DNA from: Fundicoccus culcitae
GTDB lineage: Bacteria; Bacillota; Bacilli; Lactobacillales; Aerococcaceae
Direction of reading: 5' to 3'
DNA: 64,000 nt
NCBI RefSeq assembly: GCF_024661895.1
Contig: NZ_CP102453.1
Coordinates: forward strand, 2,108,001-2,172,000
The notes under the pieces were generated by a model. The model was not told where the DNA came from, searched no databases, and worked only from the letters and a program-made list of their open reading frames with translations. This document shows, piece after piece, positions 55,261-64,000 of this stretch. The position numbers and the translations under genes were made by a program. How positions within the stretch are numbered: the stretch's first letter is position 1; each line of letters begins with the position of its first letter.

Positions 55261-56379
55261 ATGGACTTATTAATTCAGGGTATTACATCAATTACTTTCC
55301 CACAAATTATAATGATGGTCATTGGTGGAATCTTAATGTATTTAGGTATCAAAAAAGAATATGAGCCGACACTTTTAATTCCAATGGGATTTGGCACAAT
55401 ATTGGTGAACTTTCCTATGTCAGGTGTTATCACTCAAGTTATCAATGGTGTAGAGCAAGAAGGGATGTTCGACCTACTTTTCAATGCAGGTATTAGTAAC
55501 GAATTATTCCCCTTACTATTATTCATTGGTATTGGGGCGATGATTGATTTTGGACCTTTATTACAAAATCCAGCCATGTTATTTTTTGGAGCTGCTGCTC
55601 AATTTGGTATTTTCTTTGCTTTAATTCTAGCTGTTTTATTCGGTTTTGATCTCAATGAAGCGGCATCCATTGGTATTATCGGTGCTGCTGATGGACCAAC
55701 ATCCATCTTTGTTGCCAACCAATTAGCACCCCACTTATTAGGGCCGATTACGGTTGCGGCCTACTCTTATATGGCACTAGTGCCGATTATTCAACCGGCT
55801 GCGATTAAGCTAGTCACGACTGAAGCTGATCGTAAAATCCGTATGACATACAAGGCAGAATCTGTGTCTAAAACAACACGTATTTTGTTCCCTATTATTA
55901 TTACCGTAGTAGCCAGTTTAATTGCTCCTTCAGCTGCTCCTTTAGTAGGGTCACTAATGTACGGGAATATTTTAAGAGAATCAGGTGTCGTCGATCGTTT
56001 ATCTGATACGGCACAAAATGCTTTAGTGAATTTGATTAGTATTATCTTAGGGTTAGCTATCTCGGTAAAAATGGAAGCAAGTCTCTTTTTAAATATGCAA
56101 ACTTTATTAATCATCTTATTTGGCTTAGTCGCCTTTATCATGGATACTATTGGTGGGGTCTTATTTGCTAAGTTCCTAAACTTATTCTTGAAGAATAAAA
56201 TTAATCCAATGGTTGGTGGAGCAGGGATCTCAGCCTTCCCAATGTCAAGTCGTGTTGTCCAACGTTTAGCAACAGAAGCAGATCCTCAAAACTTTGTGCT
56301 TAATTATTCCGTGAGTGCGAATGTTTCTGGACAAATCGCATCAGTGGTAGCTGGTGGATTGATTTTAAGCTTCTTCTAG
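55261..56379 (+). CDS. oadB: Oxaloacetate decarboxylase beta subunit (sodium pump)
   Basis: Membrane subunit that decarboxylates carboxybiotin and couples this to Na+ export, 372 residues with about nine spans. Conserved pump motifs: LIFIGIGAMIDFGPLL-like (LFIGIGAMIDFGPLLQNP), GIIGAADGPTSIFVAN and GGAGISAFPMSSRVVQ. GAGAGGGACG precedes the ATG. Directly followed by a short gamma-like gene. Confidence 0.95.
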   Translation: MDLLIQGITSITFPQIIMMVIGGILMYLGIKKEYEPTLLIPMGFGTILVNFPMSGVITQVINGVEQEGMFDLLFNAGISNELFPLLLFIGIGAMIDFGPLLQNPAMLFFGAAAQFGIFFALILAVLFGFDLNEAASIGIIGAADGPTSIFVANQLAPHLLGPITVAAYSYMALVPIIQPAAIKLVTTEADRKIRMTYKAESVSKTTRILFPIIITVVASLIAPSAAPLVGSLMYGNILRESGVVDRLSDTAQNALVNLISIILGLAISVKMEASLFLNMQTLLIILFGLVAFIMDTIGGVLFAKFLNLFLKNKINPMVGGAGISAFPMSSRVVQRLATEADPQNFVLNYSVSANVSGQIASVVAGGLILSFF

Positions 56380-56409
56380 TCAAAGTGAATTCATTAGAGA
56401 GGTGTATAT

Positions 56410-56562
56410 ATGTTTTCAACAGAATTTTTACCGGAAGCATTGCGAATGACAGTCGTAGGTATGGGTGGGATATTTATTGCAATGGGGATTATTTATGTTG
56501 CATCCCTAGCGCTTTTAAAATTCTTCCCAGAAGATAAAAATAAAACCAATGGCAATAATTAA
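56410..56562 (+). CDS. Small gamma-like oxaloacetate decarboxylase subunit (50 aa)
   Basis: Short frame with GAGAGGTG 7 bases before the ATG. The 50-residue product has one hydrophobic helix (VVGMGGIFIAMGIIYVASLALLKFF) and a charged C-terminus, the plan of OadG gamma subunits, which anchor OadA to OadB. It is shorter than usual gamma subunits, lacking the long linker. It overlaps citC by 14 bases. It could also be just a helper peptide, but its position after oadB favours gamma. Confidence 0.75.
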   Translation: MFSTEFLPEALRMTVVGMGGIFIAMGIIYVASLALLKFFPEDKNKTNGNN

Positions 56563-57559
56563 ACGCATTTGGGTTAATCAAGAGCCCACTCAAAAAAGAC
56601 AATGGTCAGAATTATTAGAGCAAGCTAATTTGAGTTCAGACTTACATTTAGACTATATTATAGGTGTCTACGATGAGGAAACGCAGGCATTACTTGCTAC
56701 CGGTGGCTTTGATGGGAATATTATCCAAGGCATCGCTATTGCTAAAGAAGCACAATCGAATCAGCTATTAAATACGGTCATTACGGAATTAATGCAAGAA
56801 ATGCAGTACCGTGGGATTCAAAAAACGTTTGTCTATACTAAGCCAAGAAATACTAAGTTTTTTAAAGCATTGGGTTTTGCTGAACTGGTTTCTACAGATG
56901 AGGTGGTATTTCTGGAAACAGGATTACCCTCATTTGAAACCTATATTCAACAGATAAATAAAGGACAATCCACAAGCAATAATAGTGCTATTGTGATGAA
57001 CGCAAATCCATTTACCAAAGGGCATCAATTTTTAGTCGATTATGCAGCTGAACATTCAGACCATGTATACGTTTTTGTTTTATCTGAGGACCGTTCAACG
57101 TTTAGTACAAAGGATCGAATGGCGATGGTTAAGTTAGGTACGAGTCATCTTTCTAATGTAACAGTTGTACCAACTGGAGACTATATGGTATCGCAAGCCA
57201 CTTTCCCAACGTATTTCTTAAAAGATAAAGGAATTTTAGAAGCAGAAAAAGTTAAAATACAAGCGGAGATTGATGCAAAACTGTTTAAAGAGCGCATCGC
57301 TCCAGCTCTAGGTATCACGATCCGATATGTGGGCGAAGAACCTTTTTCCGAGTTGACCGATATTTATAATGAGATGATGGAGCTTACTTTTAAAGAGGCA
57401 CTCCAATTAAAGATCATTCCTCGTCATACGATAGGTAATGATATTATTAGTGCCACCAAAGTAAGAAAAGCAATTGAGATACATGATTTTGAAACCGCAA
57501 GCAAATACTTGCCTAACACATCAATCAATTATCTAAAAGGGATAAACAAAATTCCATAG
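56549..57559 (+). CDS. citC: [Citrate (pro-3S)-lyase] ligase
   Basis: Acetylates the prosthetic group of citrate lyase acyl carrier protein using acetate and ATP, 336 residues. It has an N-terminal GNAT-like domain (to about residue 130) and a nucleotidyltransferase domain beginning SAIVMNANPFTKGHQFLVDYA, with SATKVRKAIE as the second ATP motif. The start overlaps the gamma-like gene by 14 bases; no strong ribosome site is visible, suggesting coupling. Confidence 0.95.
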   Translation: MAIIKRIWVNQEPTQKRQWSELLEQANLSSDLHLDYIIGVYDEETQALLATGGFDGNIIQGIAIAKEAQSNQLLNTVITELMQEMQYRGIQKTFVYTKPRNTKFFKALGFAELVSTDEVVFLETGLPSFETYIQQINKGQSTSNNSAIVMNANPFTKGHQFLVDYAAEHSDHVYVFVLSEDRSTFSTKDRMAMVKLGTSHLSNVTVVPTGDYMVSQATFPTYFLKDKGILEAEKVKIQAEIDAKLFKERIAPALGITIRYVGEEPFSELTDIYNEMMELTFKEALQLKIIPRHTIGNDIISATKVRKAIEIHDFETASKYLPNTSINYLKGINKIP

Positions 57560-57573
57560 AGAGGAGAATTTTA

Positions 57574-57882
57574 ATGAATATTACGCGAACAGCATCAGCT
57601 GGAACAGTAGAATCATGTGATATTATGGTTACCATCGAGCCTAATAGGGATAATGGTATCCAAATTGACTTACAGAGTAGCGTAGAAAAACAATTCGGTG
57701 AACAAATCAAAGAGGTGTTAGTTAAAACACTAGAAAAATTAGATGTAAATAATGTCAATGTCTTGGCGGTTGACCAAGGTGCCTTAGATTGTACTATTGA
57801 AGCGCGTACGGTTGTGGCCGTCTATCGTGCAGCGGATAAAAAGGAATTTGACTGGAAGGAGTTGAACTCATGGAGCGTTTAA
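57574..57882 (+). CDS. citD: Citrate lyase gamma subunit (acyl carrier protein)
   Basis: Acyl carrier of citrate lyase, 102 residues. The prosthetic group attaches to Ser14 in TASAGTVESCDIMV. GAGAGGAG precedes the ATG. The end overlaps citE by 13 bases. Confidence 0.96.
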   Translation: MNITRTASAGTVESCDIMVTIEPNRDNGIQIDLQSSVEKQFGEQIKEVLVKTLEKLDVNNVNVLAVDQGALDCTIEARTVVAVYRAADKKEFDWKELNSWSV

Positions 57883-58757
57883 GAAGAACGATGATGTTTG
57901 TTCCTGGAGCGAATCCAGCCATGTTACGTGATGCCATTTTGTATGGGGCAGATGCTGTGATGTTTGATTTAGAAGATGCCGTTTCTATCAATGAAAAAGA
58001 TTCAGCGCGTTTTCTAGTCCATAAAGCGTTAAAAACGCTGGATTACAGTAAAGTTGAAACGGTTGTTCGTATTAATGCATTAGCGGATGGCGGTGACCAA
58101 GATATTGAAGCGGTTGTAACCGCTGGGGTCGACGTTGTACGTTTACCTAAAACTGAAACCGCACAAGATATTATTGATGTAGCTACTGTTATTACGGACG
58201 TGGAAGAAAAGTATGGTATTGAAGTAGGTAGAACAAAAATGATGGCAGCCATTGAATCTGCAACGGGGGTCTTAAATGCACGTGAAATTGCCCATGCATC
58301 TGATCGTCTAATTGGGATTGCTCTTGGAGCAGAAGATTACGTGACAAATATGAAAACAAAACGGAGTCCTGAGGGTACGGAATTATTCTTTGCACGTAGT
58401 TTTATTTTACATGCTGCGCGTGATGCAGGTATCGCAGCGATTGATACCGTTTATTCAGATGTGAATAATGATGAAGGCTTTAAAGCAGAAGTTCGCTTAA
58501 TCAAACAATTAGGCTTCGATGGAAAATCAGTGATTAATCCACGTCAAATTCCATTAGTTAACGAGATTTACGCACCAACGGCAGCAGAAATTCAAAATGC
58601 CAAAGAAACGATATGGGCTATCCGTGAAGCAGAAGAAAAAGGTTCTGGGGTTGTTTCATTACGAGGAAAGATGATTGATAAACCAATTGTTGAACGTGCC
58701 CAACGTGTTTTAGCTATTGCAAGAGCCACACAATTAATCGATGAGGAGGAAATTTAA
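57870..58757 (+). CDS. citE: Citrate lyase beta subunit (citryl-ACP lyase)
   Basis: Cleaves citryl-ACP to acetyl-ACP and oxaloacetate; CitE/HpcH TIM barrel of 295 residues. Landmarks: RTMMFVPGANPAMLRDA, ADAVMFDLEDAVS with metal-binding acid residues and IGIALGAEDYVTNM. Ribosome site GGAAGGAG lies within citD. Confidence 0.97.
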   Translation: MERLRRTMMFVPGANPAMLRDAILYGADAVMFDLEDAVSINEKDSARFLVHKALKTLDYSKVETVVRINALADGGDQDIEAVVTAGVDVVRLPKTETAQDIIDVATVITDVEEKYGIEVGRTKMMAAIESATGVLNAREIAHASDRLIGIALGAEDYVTNMKTKRSPEGTELFFARSFILHAARDAGIAAIDTVYSDVNNDEGFKAEVRLIKQLGFDGKSVINPRQIPLVNEIYAPTAAEIQNAKETIWAIREAEEKGSGVVSLRGKMIDKPIVERAQRVLAIARATQLIDEEEI

Positions 58758-58759
58758 TC

Positions 58760-60292
58760 ATGGTTAAAAATAGAGTAAACAGAGAAATTCCTGAAGAATT
58801 TGCAGAGAAATACAATGTTTACGCTGGCGAAACAGCAAACATTAAAGAATACAAAGAATCCTCTCGAACGATTAGTCCAGTAAAACCAGGGGAGACAAAA
58901 TTATTAGCGAGTTTACAAGAAGCTATTGAAAAAGTGGGGTTAAAAGATGGAATGACTATTTCATTTCATCATCATTTCCGTGAAGGCGACTATGTTTTAA
59001 ATATGGTGATGGATGTCATTGCTGAAATGGGTTTTAAAAATATATCTATTGCCCCTAGCTCCATTGCTAATGTTCATGCACCTTTAATTGACCATATAAA
59101 AAATGGTGTCGTTACTAATATTACGTCAAGTGGTTTACGCGATGAATTAGGCGCAGCAATTTCATCAGGAATTATGGAAAATCCGGTCGTTATTCGTTCA
59201 CATGGTGGTCGTGCGCGGGCTATTGTTGCGGGAGATATCAAAATTGACGTGGCTTTCTTAGGCGTACCAAGTTCGGATGAATATGGCAATGCGAATGGAG
59301 TTAAAGGTAAAGCTGTCTGCGGATCGTTAGGCTATGCTAAAGTGGATGCAAAATATGCTGATAAAGTTGTATTAATAACAGATTCTCTACAAAAATATCC
59401 CAATACACCTATCAGTATCCCTCAAACAGATGTCGATTATGTTGTTGAAGTAGACGCTATCGGCGATCCAAGCGGTATTGCTAAAGGTGCGACGCGTTTT
59501 ACATCTAATCCTAAAGAATTATTGATTGCAGAATATGCCAATAAAGTGATTACTGCATCTCCTTACTATAAAACGGGTATGTCATTCCAAACAGGAACGG
59601 GTGGTGCTTCCCTGGCTGTATCTCGCTTCTTAAAAGAATCAATGATTAAAGATAATGTTGTTGCTGGTTTTGCATTAGGTGGAATTACAAACCAGATGGT
59701 TGAGTTGCTAGAAGAAGGTTTAGTCGAAAAATTATTAGATGTACAGGATTTCGATGCCCCTTCTGGTGTATCGTTAGGTAGTAATGAACACCATTATGAA
59801 ATTGATGCAAACTTTTATGCTTCTGCCTCCAATAAAGGATCAGCAATTAACCAATTAAATATCTGTATTTTATCTGCTTTAGAGATTGATACAAACTTTA
59901 ATGTTAATGTTATGACAGGTTCTGATGGTGTTATTCGAGGTGCAGCTGGTGGACATCCAGACACTGCCATGGCTTCAGATATGACCATGATTATCTCTCC
60001 TTTAATACGTGGAAGAATCCCAACAATTGTTGATGAAGTAAATACCGTTATCACGCCTGGGGACAGTGTTGATGTGGTGGTTACTGAAGTCGGTATTGCA
60101 ATTAATCCTAAAAGGGAAGATTTATTAGAAGCTTTTAAATCTTTGAAGATTCCTCAATTTACTATTGAAGAATTAAAAGAAAAAGCTTATGCAGTGGTAG
60201 GTAATCCCAAACCCATCGTTTACGGTGATAAAGTAGTTGCCTTAATCGAATACCGCGATGGCACCTTAATTGATGTTGTTAAAAATGTTTAA
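58760..60292 (+). CDS. citF: Citrate lyase alpha subunit (citrate:acetyl-ACP transferase)
   Basis: Exchanges acetyl for citryl on the carrier protein; 510 residues, CoA-transferase fold. Landmarks: GMTISFHHHFREGDYVLNMVM, RSHGGRARAI and TGSDGVIRGAAGGHPDTA. Starts 2 bases after citE with GAGGAGG. The end overlaps citX by 8 bases if ATG 60285 is used. Confidence 0.97.
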   Translation: MVKNRVNREIPEEFAEKYNVYAGETANIKEYKESSRTISPVKPGETKLLASLQEAIEKVGLKDGMTISFHHHFREGDYVLNMVMDVIAEMGFKNISIAPSSIANVHAPLIDHIKNGVVTNITSSGLRDELGAAISSGIMENPVVIRSHGGRARAIVAGDIKIDVAFLGVPSSDEYGNANGVKGKAVCGSLGYAKVDAKYADKVVLITDSLQKYPNTPISIPQTDVDYVVEVDAIGDPSGIAKGATRFTSNPKELLIAEYANKVITASPYYKTGMSFQTGTGGASLAVSRFLKESMIKDNVVAGFALGGITNQMVELLEEGLVEKLLDVQDFDAPSGVSLGSNEHHYEIDANFYASASNKGSAINQLNICILSALEIDTNFNVNVMTGSDGVIRGAAGGHPDTAMASDMTMIISPLIRGRIPTIVDEVNTVITPGDSVDVVVTEVGIAINPKREDLLEAFKSLKIPQFTIEELKEKAYAVVGNPKPIVYGDKVVALIEYRDGTLIDVVKNV

Positions 60293-60824
60293 TGATATTT
60301 TTTTAGGTGAAACAGTTACGCTAATCGATATGCTAAATGCTCGCGATGAACGTTATGCCAAACAAAATAGTTTGTTGTCTCAGTATCCAGGCTGTTCTTT
60401 GTTAGTTGTCACTATGAATATTCCCGGAGATATTAAAAATTCCCAGAAAATTTCAGAAGTATTCAAATCAGCGATCGAAATAATTGATCAAGAACTTGTA
60501 GGTGCAAGCCTTAAGCATAAAAGTTCACTTCAGCAACATACAGGCAATGAAGCCTATTATGTACTGGATATACCAGCCGTTGATTTGAAGCGATTAATGA
60601 TCGCTATTGAAGAGCAGCATCCACAAGGACGACTTTTTGATTTAGATGTTTTATTTGTGGATGAAGATACTGGTGCAGTTGCTAAAATTAGTCGGGCTGA
60701 TTATAATCTAATGCCCCGCCAGTGTTTTGTTTGCGATAAAAATGCCAAAGAATGTGCTCGCTCTAGAGCGCATTCAATCCAAGAAATGAAAGTTGCGGTT
60801 GCTAATTTAATGGCAAAACAATAA
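60285..60824 (+). CDS. citX: Apo-citrate lyase phosphoribosyl-dephospho-CoA transferase
   Basis: Attaches the prosthetic group to CitD, 179 residues from ATG 60285. Motifs: FLGETVTLIDMLNARDER at the start and MPRQCFVCDKNAKECARSRAHSIQEM near the C-terminus, the conserved Cys-rich segment of CitX. ATG 60273 is a possible earlier start; neither has a clear ribosome site, so coupling to citF is likely. citG is separate rather than fused. Confidence 0.93.
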   Translation: MFNDIFLGETVTLIDMLNARDERYAKQNSLLSQYPGCSLLVVTMNIPGDIKNSQKISEVFKSAIEIIDQELVGASLKHKSSLQQHTGNEAYYVLDIPAVDLKRLMIAIEEQHPQGRLFDLDVLFVDEDTGAVAKISRADYNLMPRQCFVCDKNAKECARSRAHSIQEMKVAVANLMAKQ

Positions 60825-60835
60825 AGGGTGATAAT

Positions 60836-62227
60836 TTGAAAGAAGTTAGATTTGTAGAAACAGTATTACGCGACGGCCAACAAAGTCAAATCGCTACAAG
60901 AATGCCTATGGAAGATATGTTGCCTATTTTAGAAGAAATGGATAAAGCAGGTTACTATGCAATGGAAGTTTGGGGTGGCGCAACGTTTGATGCATGCTTA
61001 CGTTTCTTAAATGAAGATCCATGGGAACGTCTACGTACGATACGAAAACATGTAAAAAATACGAAATTATCCATGTTATTACGGGGGCAAAATATACTTG
61101 GTTATCGTAATTATGCCGATGATATTGTCGAACGTTTTGTAACCAAAGCCATTGAGAACGGGATTGATATTGTAAGAATCTTCGATGCGCTAAATGATAC
61201 ACGGAATCTAAAGACAGCTTTAAAGGCTGTTAAGGCTGCTGGTGGGCACGCTCAACTTGCTGTATCTTATACAACAAGTCCAGTGCACACATTAGATTAT
61301 TATGTAGCTTTAGTGAAAGAAATGGAAGCTTTAGGTGCAGACTCCATTTGTATTAAAGATATGGCAGGTGTATTAACACCAACCCTAGCCTTTAATTTAG
61401 TCAGTCAAATAAAAGCCAATTCGGATTTGCCCTTAGAAATACATACGCATGCTACGAGTGGTAATGCAGAGATGGCCTACATGAAAGCCGTAGAAGCCGG
61501 TGCTGATATCATTGATACAGCAATCTCTTCATTTTCTGGTGGTACAAGTCAACCAGCAACTGAAACCATGCAATTTGCCTTAGAAGAAGCAGGTTATACT
61601 ACTGGTTTAGACGCAACCGTAATTGAAAAAATAGCACTTCATTTCAATACTGTTCGTGATAAATTCCGTCAAGAGGGTTTATTGAATCCAAAAGTGAAAG
61701 ATACTGAGCCGAAAGCTTTGATTTATCAAGTTCCAGGGGGAATGCTGTCTAATTTACTAAGCCAACTGAAAGAACAAGGCAATGAAAGCCGTTATGACGA
61801 AGTCTTAGCAGAAGTACCAAAGGTACGTGCTGACTTAGGTTATCCACCTTTAGTTACGCCTTTGTCACAAATGGTCGGAACGCAAGCCTTGATGAACGTT
61901 GTTTCGGGTGAGCGCTATAAACTTGTACCTAAAGAAATTAAAGATTATATCAAAGGTTTATATGGTCGACCACCTGCTGAAATAAATCCAGACATTCAAC
62001 GTTTAATTATTGGAGATGAAGCCGTCTATAACGGACGTCCTGCTGATAATATTGCTCCAGCTTACGAAGAAGCAGCTGAAAAGATTAAAAAATATGCGCA
62101 TTCAGAAGAAGATGTTTTAAGTTACGCACTCTTTCCAGATCAAGCGATGGACTTCTTGGGTCGTCGTGAAGATCCATTTTATGACGTGCCAATACAAATG
62201 GTGAATGTCGTTATTGATGTTAAATAG
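60836..62227 (+). CDS. oadA: Oxaloacetate decarboxylase alpha subunit (carboxyltransferase, no biotin domain)
   Basis: Transfers the carboxyl group of oxaloacetate to biotin. It has 463 residues: TIM-barrel carboxyltransferase domain (VLRDGQQSQIATRM, metal ligands including the HTHATSGNAEMAYMKAVEAGADIIDTA region) and PYC/OADA conserved domain to about 450. It stops before any biotinyl domain, so it works with OadD. The start is TTG 60836 after AAAGGGTG. It is the last gene of the operon; no malic enzyme gene follows, unlike in E. faecalis. Confidence 0.95.
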   Translation: MKEVRFVETVLRDGQQSQIATRMPMEDMLPILEEMDKAGYYAMEVWGGATFDACLRFLNEDPWERLRTIRKHVKNTKLSMLLRGQNILGYRNYADDIVERFVTKAIENGIDIVRIFDALNDTRNLKTALKAVKAAGGHAQLAVSYTTSPVHTLDYYVALVKEMEALGADSICIKDMAGVLTPTLAFNLVSQIKANSDLPLEIHTHATSGNAEMAYMKAVEAGADIIDTAISSFSGGTSQPATETMQFALEEAGYTTGLDATVIEKIALHFNTVRDKFRQEGLLNPKVKDTEPKALIYQVPGGMLSNLLSQLKEQGNESRYDEVLAEVPKVRADLGYPPLVTPLSQMVGTQALMNVVSGERYKLVPKEIKDYIKGLYGRPPAEINPDIQRLIIGDEAVYNGRPADNIAPAYEEAAEKIKKYAHSEEDVLSYALFPDQAMDFLGRREDPFYDVPIQMVNVVIDVK

Positions 62228-62290
62228 ACAGCTAAGGAAGAAAAGTCAATCTTGATTGTTGACGATAAGCCTTTATATTGTAATTAAACC

Positions 62291-62427
62291 AATAAATATC
62301 GCAGAGATATTTATAAAAATTTCTTTGCATTATTCGGGCGCTCGTGGTATCATCTTATTGTTGCACAATTGTGCATTGAAAAACTGTAGGTTAGCAGATA
62401 GCTTACGGCAGAAAAGGAGAAGACAAT
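62291..62427 (+). promoter_or_regulatory. rpmE2 promoter and structured leader
   Basis: AATAAATATC and GATATTTATA sit head to head (62291-62315). TTGCAT (62325-62330), 17-base spacer, TATCAT (62348-62353) form the promoter. The short leader has a perfect small hairpin (TTGCACAATTGTGCA, about 62362-62376) and a second stem (CTGTAGGTTAGC with GCTTACGGCAG, 62383-62411), possibly an autoregulatory L31 leader. Confidence 0.6.
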
Positions 62428-62694
62428 ATGAAAGCAGACATCCATCCAAAATACCAACCAGTTGTCTTTATGGATACTACGACAGGTTATCAATTTCTTT
62501 CAGGATCAACTCGCAGCTCGCAAGAAACTGTTGAGTGGGAAGACGGTAATACTTACCCATTAATCCGTATGGAAATTTCATCTGATTCACATCCATTTTA
62601 CACTGGACGTCAAAAATTCACGCAAGCCGATGGTCGAGTAGACCGCTTTAATAAAAAGTATGGCTTTGCTAATAAAACTGAAGACGCAGAATAA
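62428..62694 (+). CDS. rpmE2: 50S ribosomal protein L31 type B
   Basis: Ribosomal protein of 88 residues, start [20 protein letters not shown]. It lacks the CxxC zinc motif, so it is the zinc-independent (type B) form, with C-terminal [22 protein letters not shown] precedes the ATG. rho-rpmE is a common pair; here the citrate locus separates them. Confidence 0.97.
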   Translation: MKADIHPKYQPVVFMDTTTGYQFLSGSTRSSQETVEWEDGNTYPLIRMEISSDSHPFYTGRQKFTQADGRVDRFNKKYGFANKTEDAE

Positions 62695-62728
62695 TCGTTG
62701 AAATACAGTGATCAATAAGCATTTAGGG

Positions 62729-62761
62729 GGTTTGCCATCTGAGATGGTAGACCTTTTTTTC
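62729..62761 (+). terminator. Terminator of rpmE2
   Basis: Stem GGTTTGCCATC / GATGGTAGACC (62729-62739 with 62743-62753; internal mismatches) with a three-base loop and seven Ts. Confidence 0.85.
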
Positions 62762-62867
62762 TGTGTTTGAAGGCCAAAATGTCTAAGCGTAATTAATCAA
62801 AAAATATGGTAGAATGAGAAGCAAAGAGCCATATGAAAATGATAAATACATATCCTTGGAGGACGAG

Positions 62868-63623
62868 ATGGACTATACGAAAATTAATGCGAAGACAATT
62901 GATCAATGGGTAGAAGAAGGCTGGCAATGGGGGATTCCGCTGAGTCATGAGGCGTTTGTTGCAGCTAAAGAGGGTGACTGGGAAATGTTGTTAACACCAA
63001 CTAAGCCAGTACCTAAAGCATGGTATCCTGATTTGAAGGGCAAGAAAGTGTTAGGTTTAGCCTCAGGAGGCGGGCAACAAATGCCGATATTTACAGCTTT
63101 AGGGGCAGAATGTACGGTCCTTGATTATTCTAGCAAACAGATTGAAAGTGAAAAGCTAGTTGCTGAACGCGAAGGGTATACGATTGAATTGTTGCAAGCG
63201 GATATGACGCAACCTTTGCCTTTTGCTGATGGGACATTTGATATGATTTTTCACCCTGTTTCCAATGTTTATATTGAAGATGTGTTGCCTGTTTGGATGG
63301 AGTGTTATCGTGTATTGAAACCTAGTGGACGCTTGTTGGCAGGTTTAGATAACGGCTTTAACTTTCTTTTTGACGAAGGTGATGAAAGTACGATTAAGTA
63401 TGCCTTACCGTTTAATCCATTAAAGAATCCGGAACATTTAGAAGCCTTGGAAAAAAGTAACTCCGGTGTGCAGTTTTCGCATACCATAGAAGAACAAATC
63501 CGTGGTCAACTCCAAGCTGGATTTCGATTGCTAGATGTGTACGAAGATACCAATGGCGAAGGCTTTCTGCATGAACAAGGTGTCCCAACTTTTTGGGCTA
63601 CTTTGGCAGTGAAAGAAGCTTAG
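62868..63623 (+). CDS. Class I SAM-dependent methyltransferase
   Basis: Methyltransferase of 251 residues. Motif I is VLGLASGGGQQMPIF, with the acidic strand-2 end TVLDYSS and motif around LLQADMTQPLPFADGTFDMIF. GGAGGACGAG precedes ATG 62868; the frame upstream has no ribosome site. The W-rich N-terminus (DQWVEEGWQWGIPL) is typical of a family of uncharacterised methyltransferases in lactic acid bacteria. Substrate unknown. Confidence 0.88.
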   Translation: MDYTKINAKTIDQWVEEGWQWGIPLSHEAFVAAKEGDWEMLLTPTKPVPKAWYPDLKGKKVLGLASGGGQQMPIFTALGAECTVLDYSSKQIESEKLVAEREGYTIELLQADMTQPLPFADGTFDMIFHPVSNVYIEDVLPVWMECYRVLKPSGRLLAGLDNGFNFLFDEGDESTIKYALPFNPLKNPEHLEALEKSNSGVQFSHTIEEQIRGQLQAGFRLLDVYEDTNGEGFLHEQGVPTFWATLAVKEA

Positions 63624-63641
63624 ATTGCAAATAAAAAGTTT

Positions 63642-63692
63642 AAAACGCCTCTGCAGCGGCTTAATTTAGGTTAAGCTACGGCAGAGGCGTTT
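63642..63692 (+). terminator. Terminator of the methyltransferase gene
   Basis: A 12-bp stem AAACGCCTCTGC / GCAGAGGCGTTT (63642-63653 with 63681-63692) with inner pairing GGCTTAA/TTAAGCT. Confidence 0.85.
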
Positions 63693-63697
63693 GATTT

Positions 63698-64000
63698 GTA
63701 TGCGGGAAGTGAGCGGAAAGTTAAAAAGCTAATCGGTCACCAAATACCTAATTTCATGACCGAATAGCTTAATTTGTAGTTTATTTAATGGTCTCACATT
63801 TCCCGCTTAGGTTCACGCACACAAGAAGCGACATTTCCTGTGTGCGCCTGGGCTCGCGCTCACAACAACAGCCCGAATATGTGTGCGCTCCCCATCGCGC
63901 TCACAACAACAGCCCGAATATGTGTGCGCTAGTGCAGCGTAAGTGAGAAATGACGGTTTTTCACTTGCCACTCACAAAAATTTGCCAAGCCAAGCCACAT
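63698..64000. repeat. Third boundary-motif/B/F repeat tract (continues past the window)
   Basis: GTATGCGGGAAGTGAGCGG (63698-63716) opens a B module with one palindrome (63728-63770) and the same constant tail as at 5277. Three F units in reverse orientation follow (about 63825-63938), then an inverted pair of boundary motifs at 63939-63976. The tract has no gene and is cut by the window end. Confidence 0.88.

Noticed and set aside
62256-62534. 92-codon frame before rpmE2
   Set aside because: It covers the rpmE2 promoter and leader in another frame and lacks a ribosome site.

Overview
The window looks like a chromosomal segment of a low-GC Gram-positive bacterium of the order Lactobacillales. 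The Aerococcaceae/Carnobacteriaceae side is my guess from gene content; no rRNA or tRNA is present to test it. Supporting signs are AGGAGG-type ribosome binding sites, a lipobox solute-binding protein, RpoE (delta), zinc-independent L31, YdbC, EbsC/YbaK, LipL, an ECF-type FolT and an Enterococcus-like citrate fermentation locus.

Layout. 1-4.35 kb: end of a carbohydrate ABC importer (permease, lipoprotein, YesL) with a GH30 glycosidase. 4.4-6.8 kb: a gene-free tract of palindromic tandem repeats. 6.9-8.5 kb: mscL and a DAO-type oxidase. 8.7-16.8 kb: a complete four-gene Wadjet (JetABCD) plasmid-defence operon of the DUF2397/DUF2398/SMC/DUF2399 lineage (type III). 16.9-23.8 kb: nitroreductase, MFS, THF-riboswitch-controlled folT, aminotransferase, AEC permease and metNI without metQ. 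23.9-27.6 kb: a heterodimeric multidrug ABC exporter behind a 21-codon leader peptide and a terminator/antiterminator attenuator. 27.7-28.6 kb: second repeat tract. 28.6-35.8 kb: HD hydrolase, lipL, ywiB, a nucleotidyltransferase, rpoE, pyrG with a GGGC-start attenuator, and fba. 35.8-42.0 kb: an AT-rich glycerophosphodiester uptake operon (ugp-like, with a frameshift in the last permease) bracketed by 260-bp direct repeats. 42.8-45.6 kb: pyrFE and an MFS gene. 46.0-50.9 kb: a HEPN-like gene, murA, rho, ybaK, ydbC, GNAT and a small membrane protein. 51.0-62.2 kb: divergent citrate locus (citM-citO-citG leftward; oadH-oadD-oadB-oadG-citCDEFX-oadA rightward). 62.4-64 kb: rpmE2, a methyltransferase and another repeat tract.

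How it fits together. The order ywiB-rpoE-pyrG-fba-murZ-rho-rpmE is a widely conserved Firmicutes backbone; here it is interrupted by the ugp islet, by pyrFE/MFS/HEPN and by the citrate locus. Citrate enters via CitM, is cleaved by CitDEF (activated by CitC, CitX and CitG), and oxaloacetate is decarboxylated by a membrane complex whose biotin domain is a separate subunit.

The most unusual feature is a repeat system that I do not recognise. At least ten unrelated imperfect-palindrome sequences are each arrayed in tandem at the same 40-42 bp period, and the arrays are separated by a conserved boundary motif (GTAAGYGGGAAGTGA) found in both orientations. A second short motif, AATAAATAYCNCTGC, lies just after stop codons (often touching terminator stems) and, inverted, just before ribosome binding sites.
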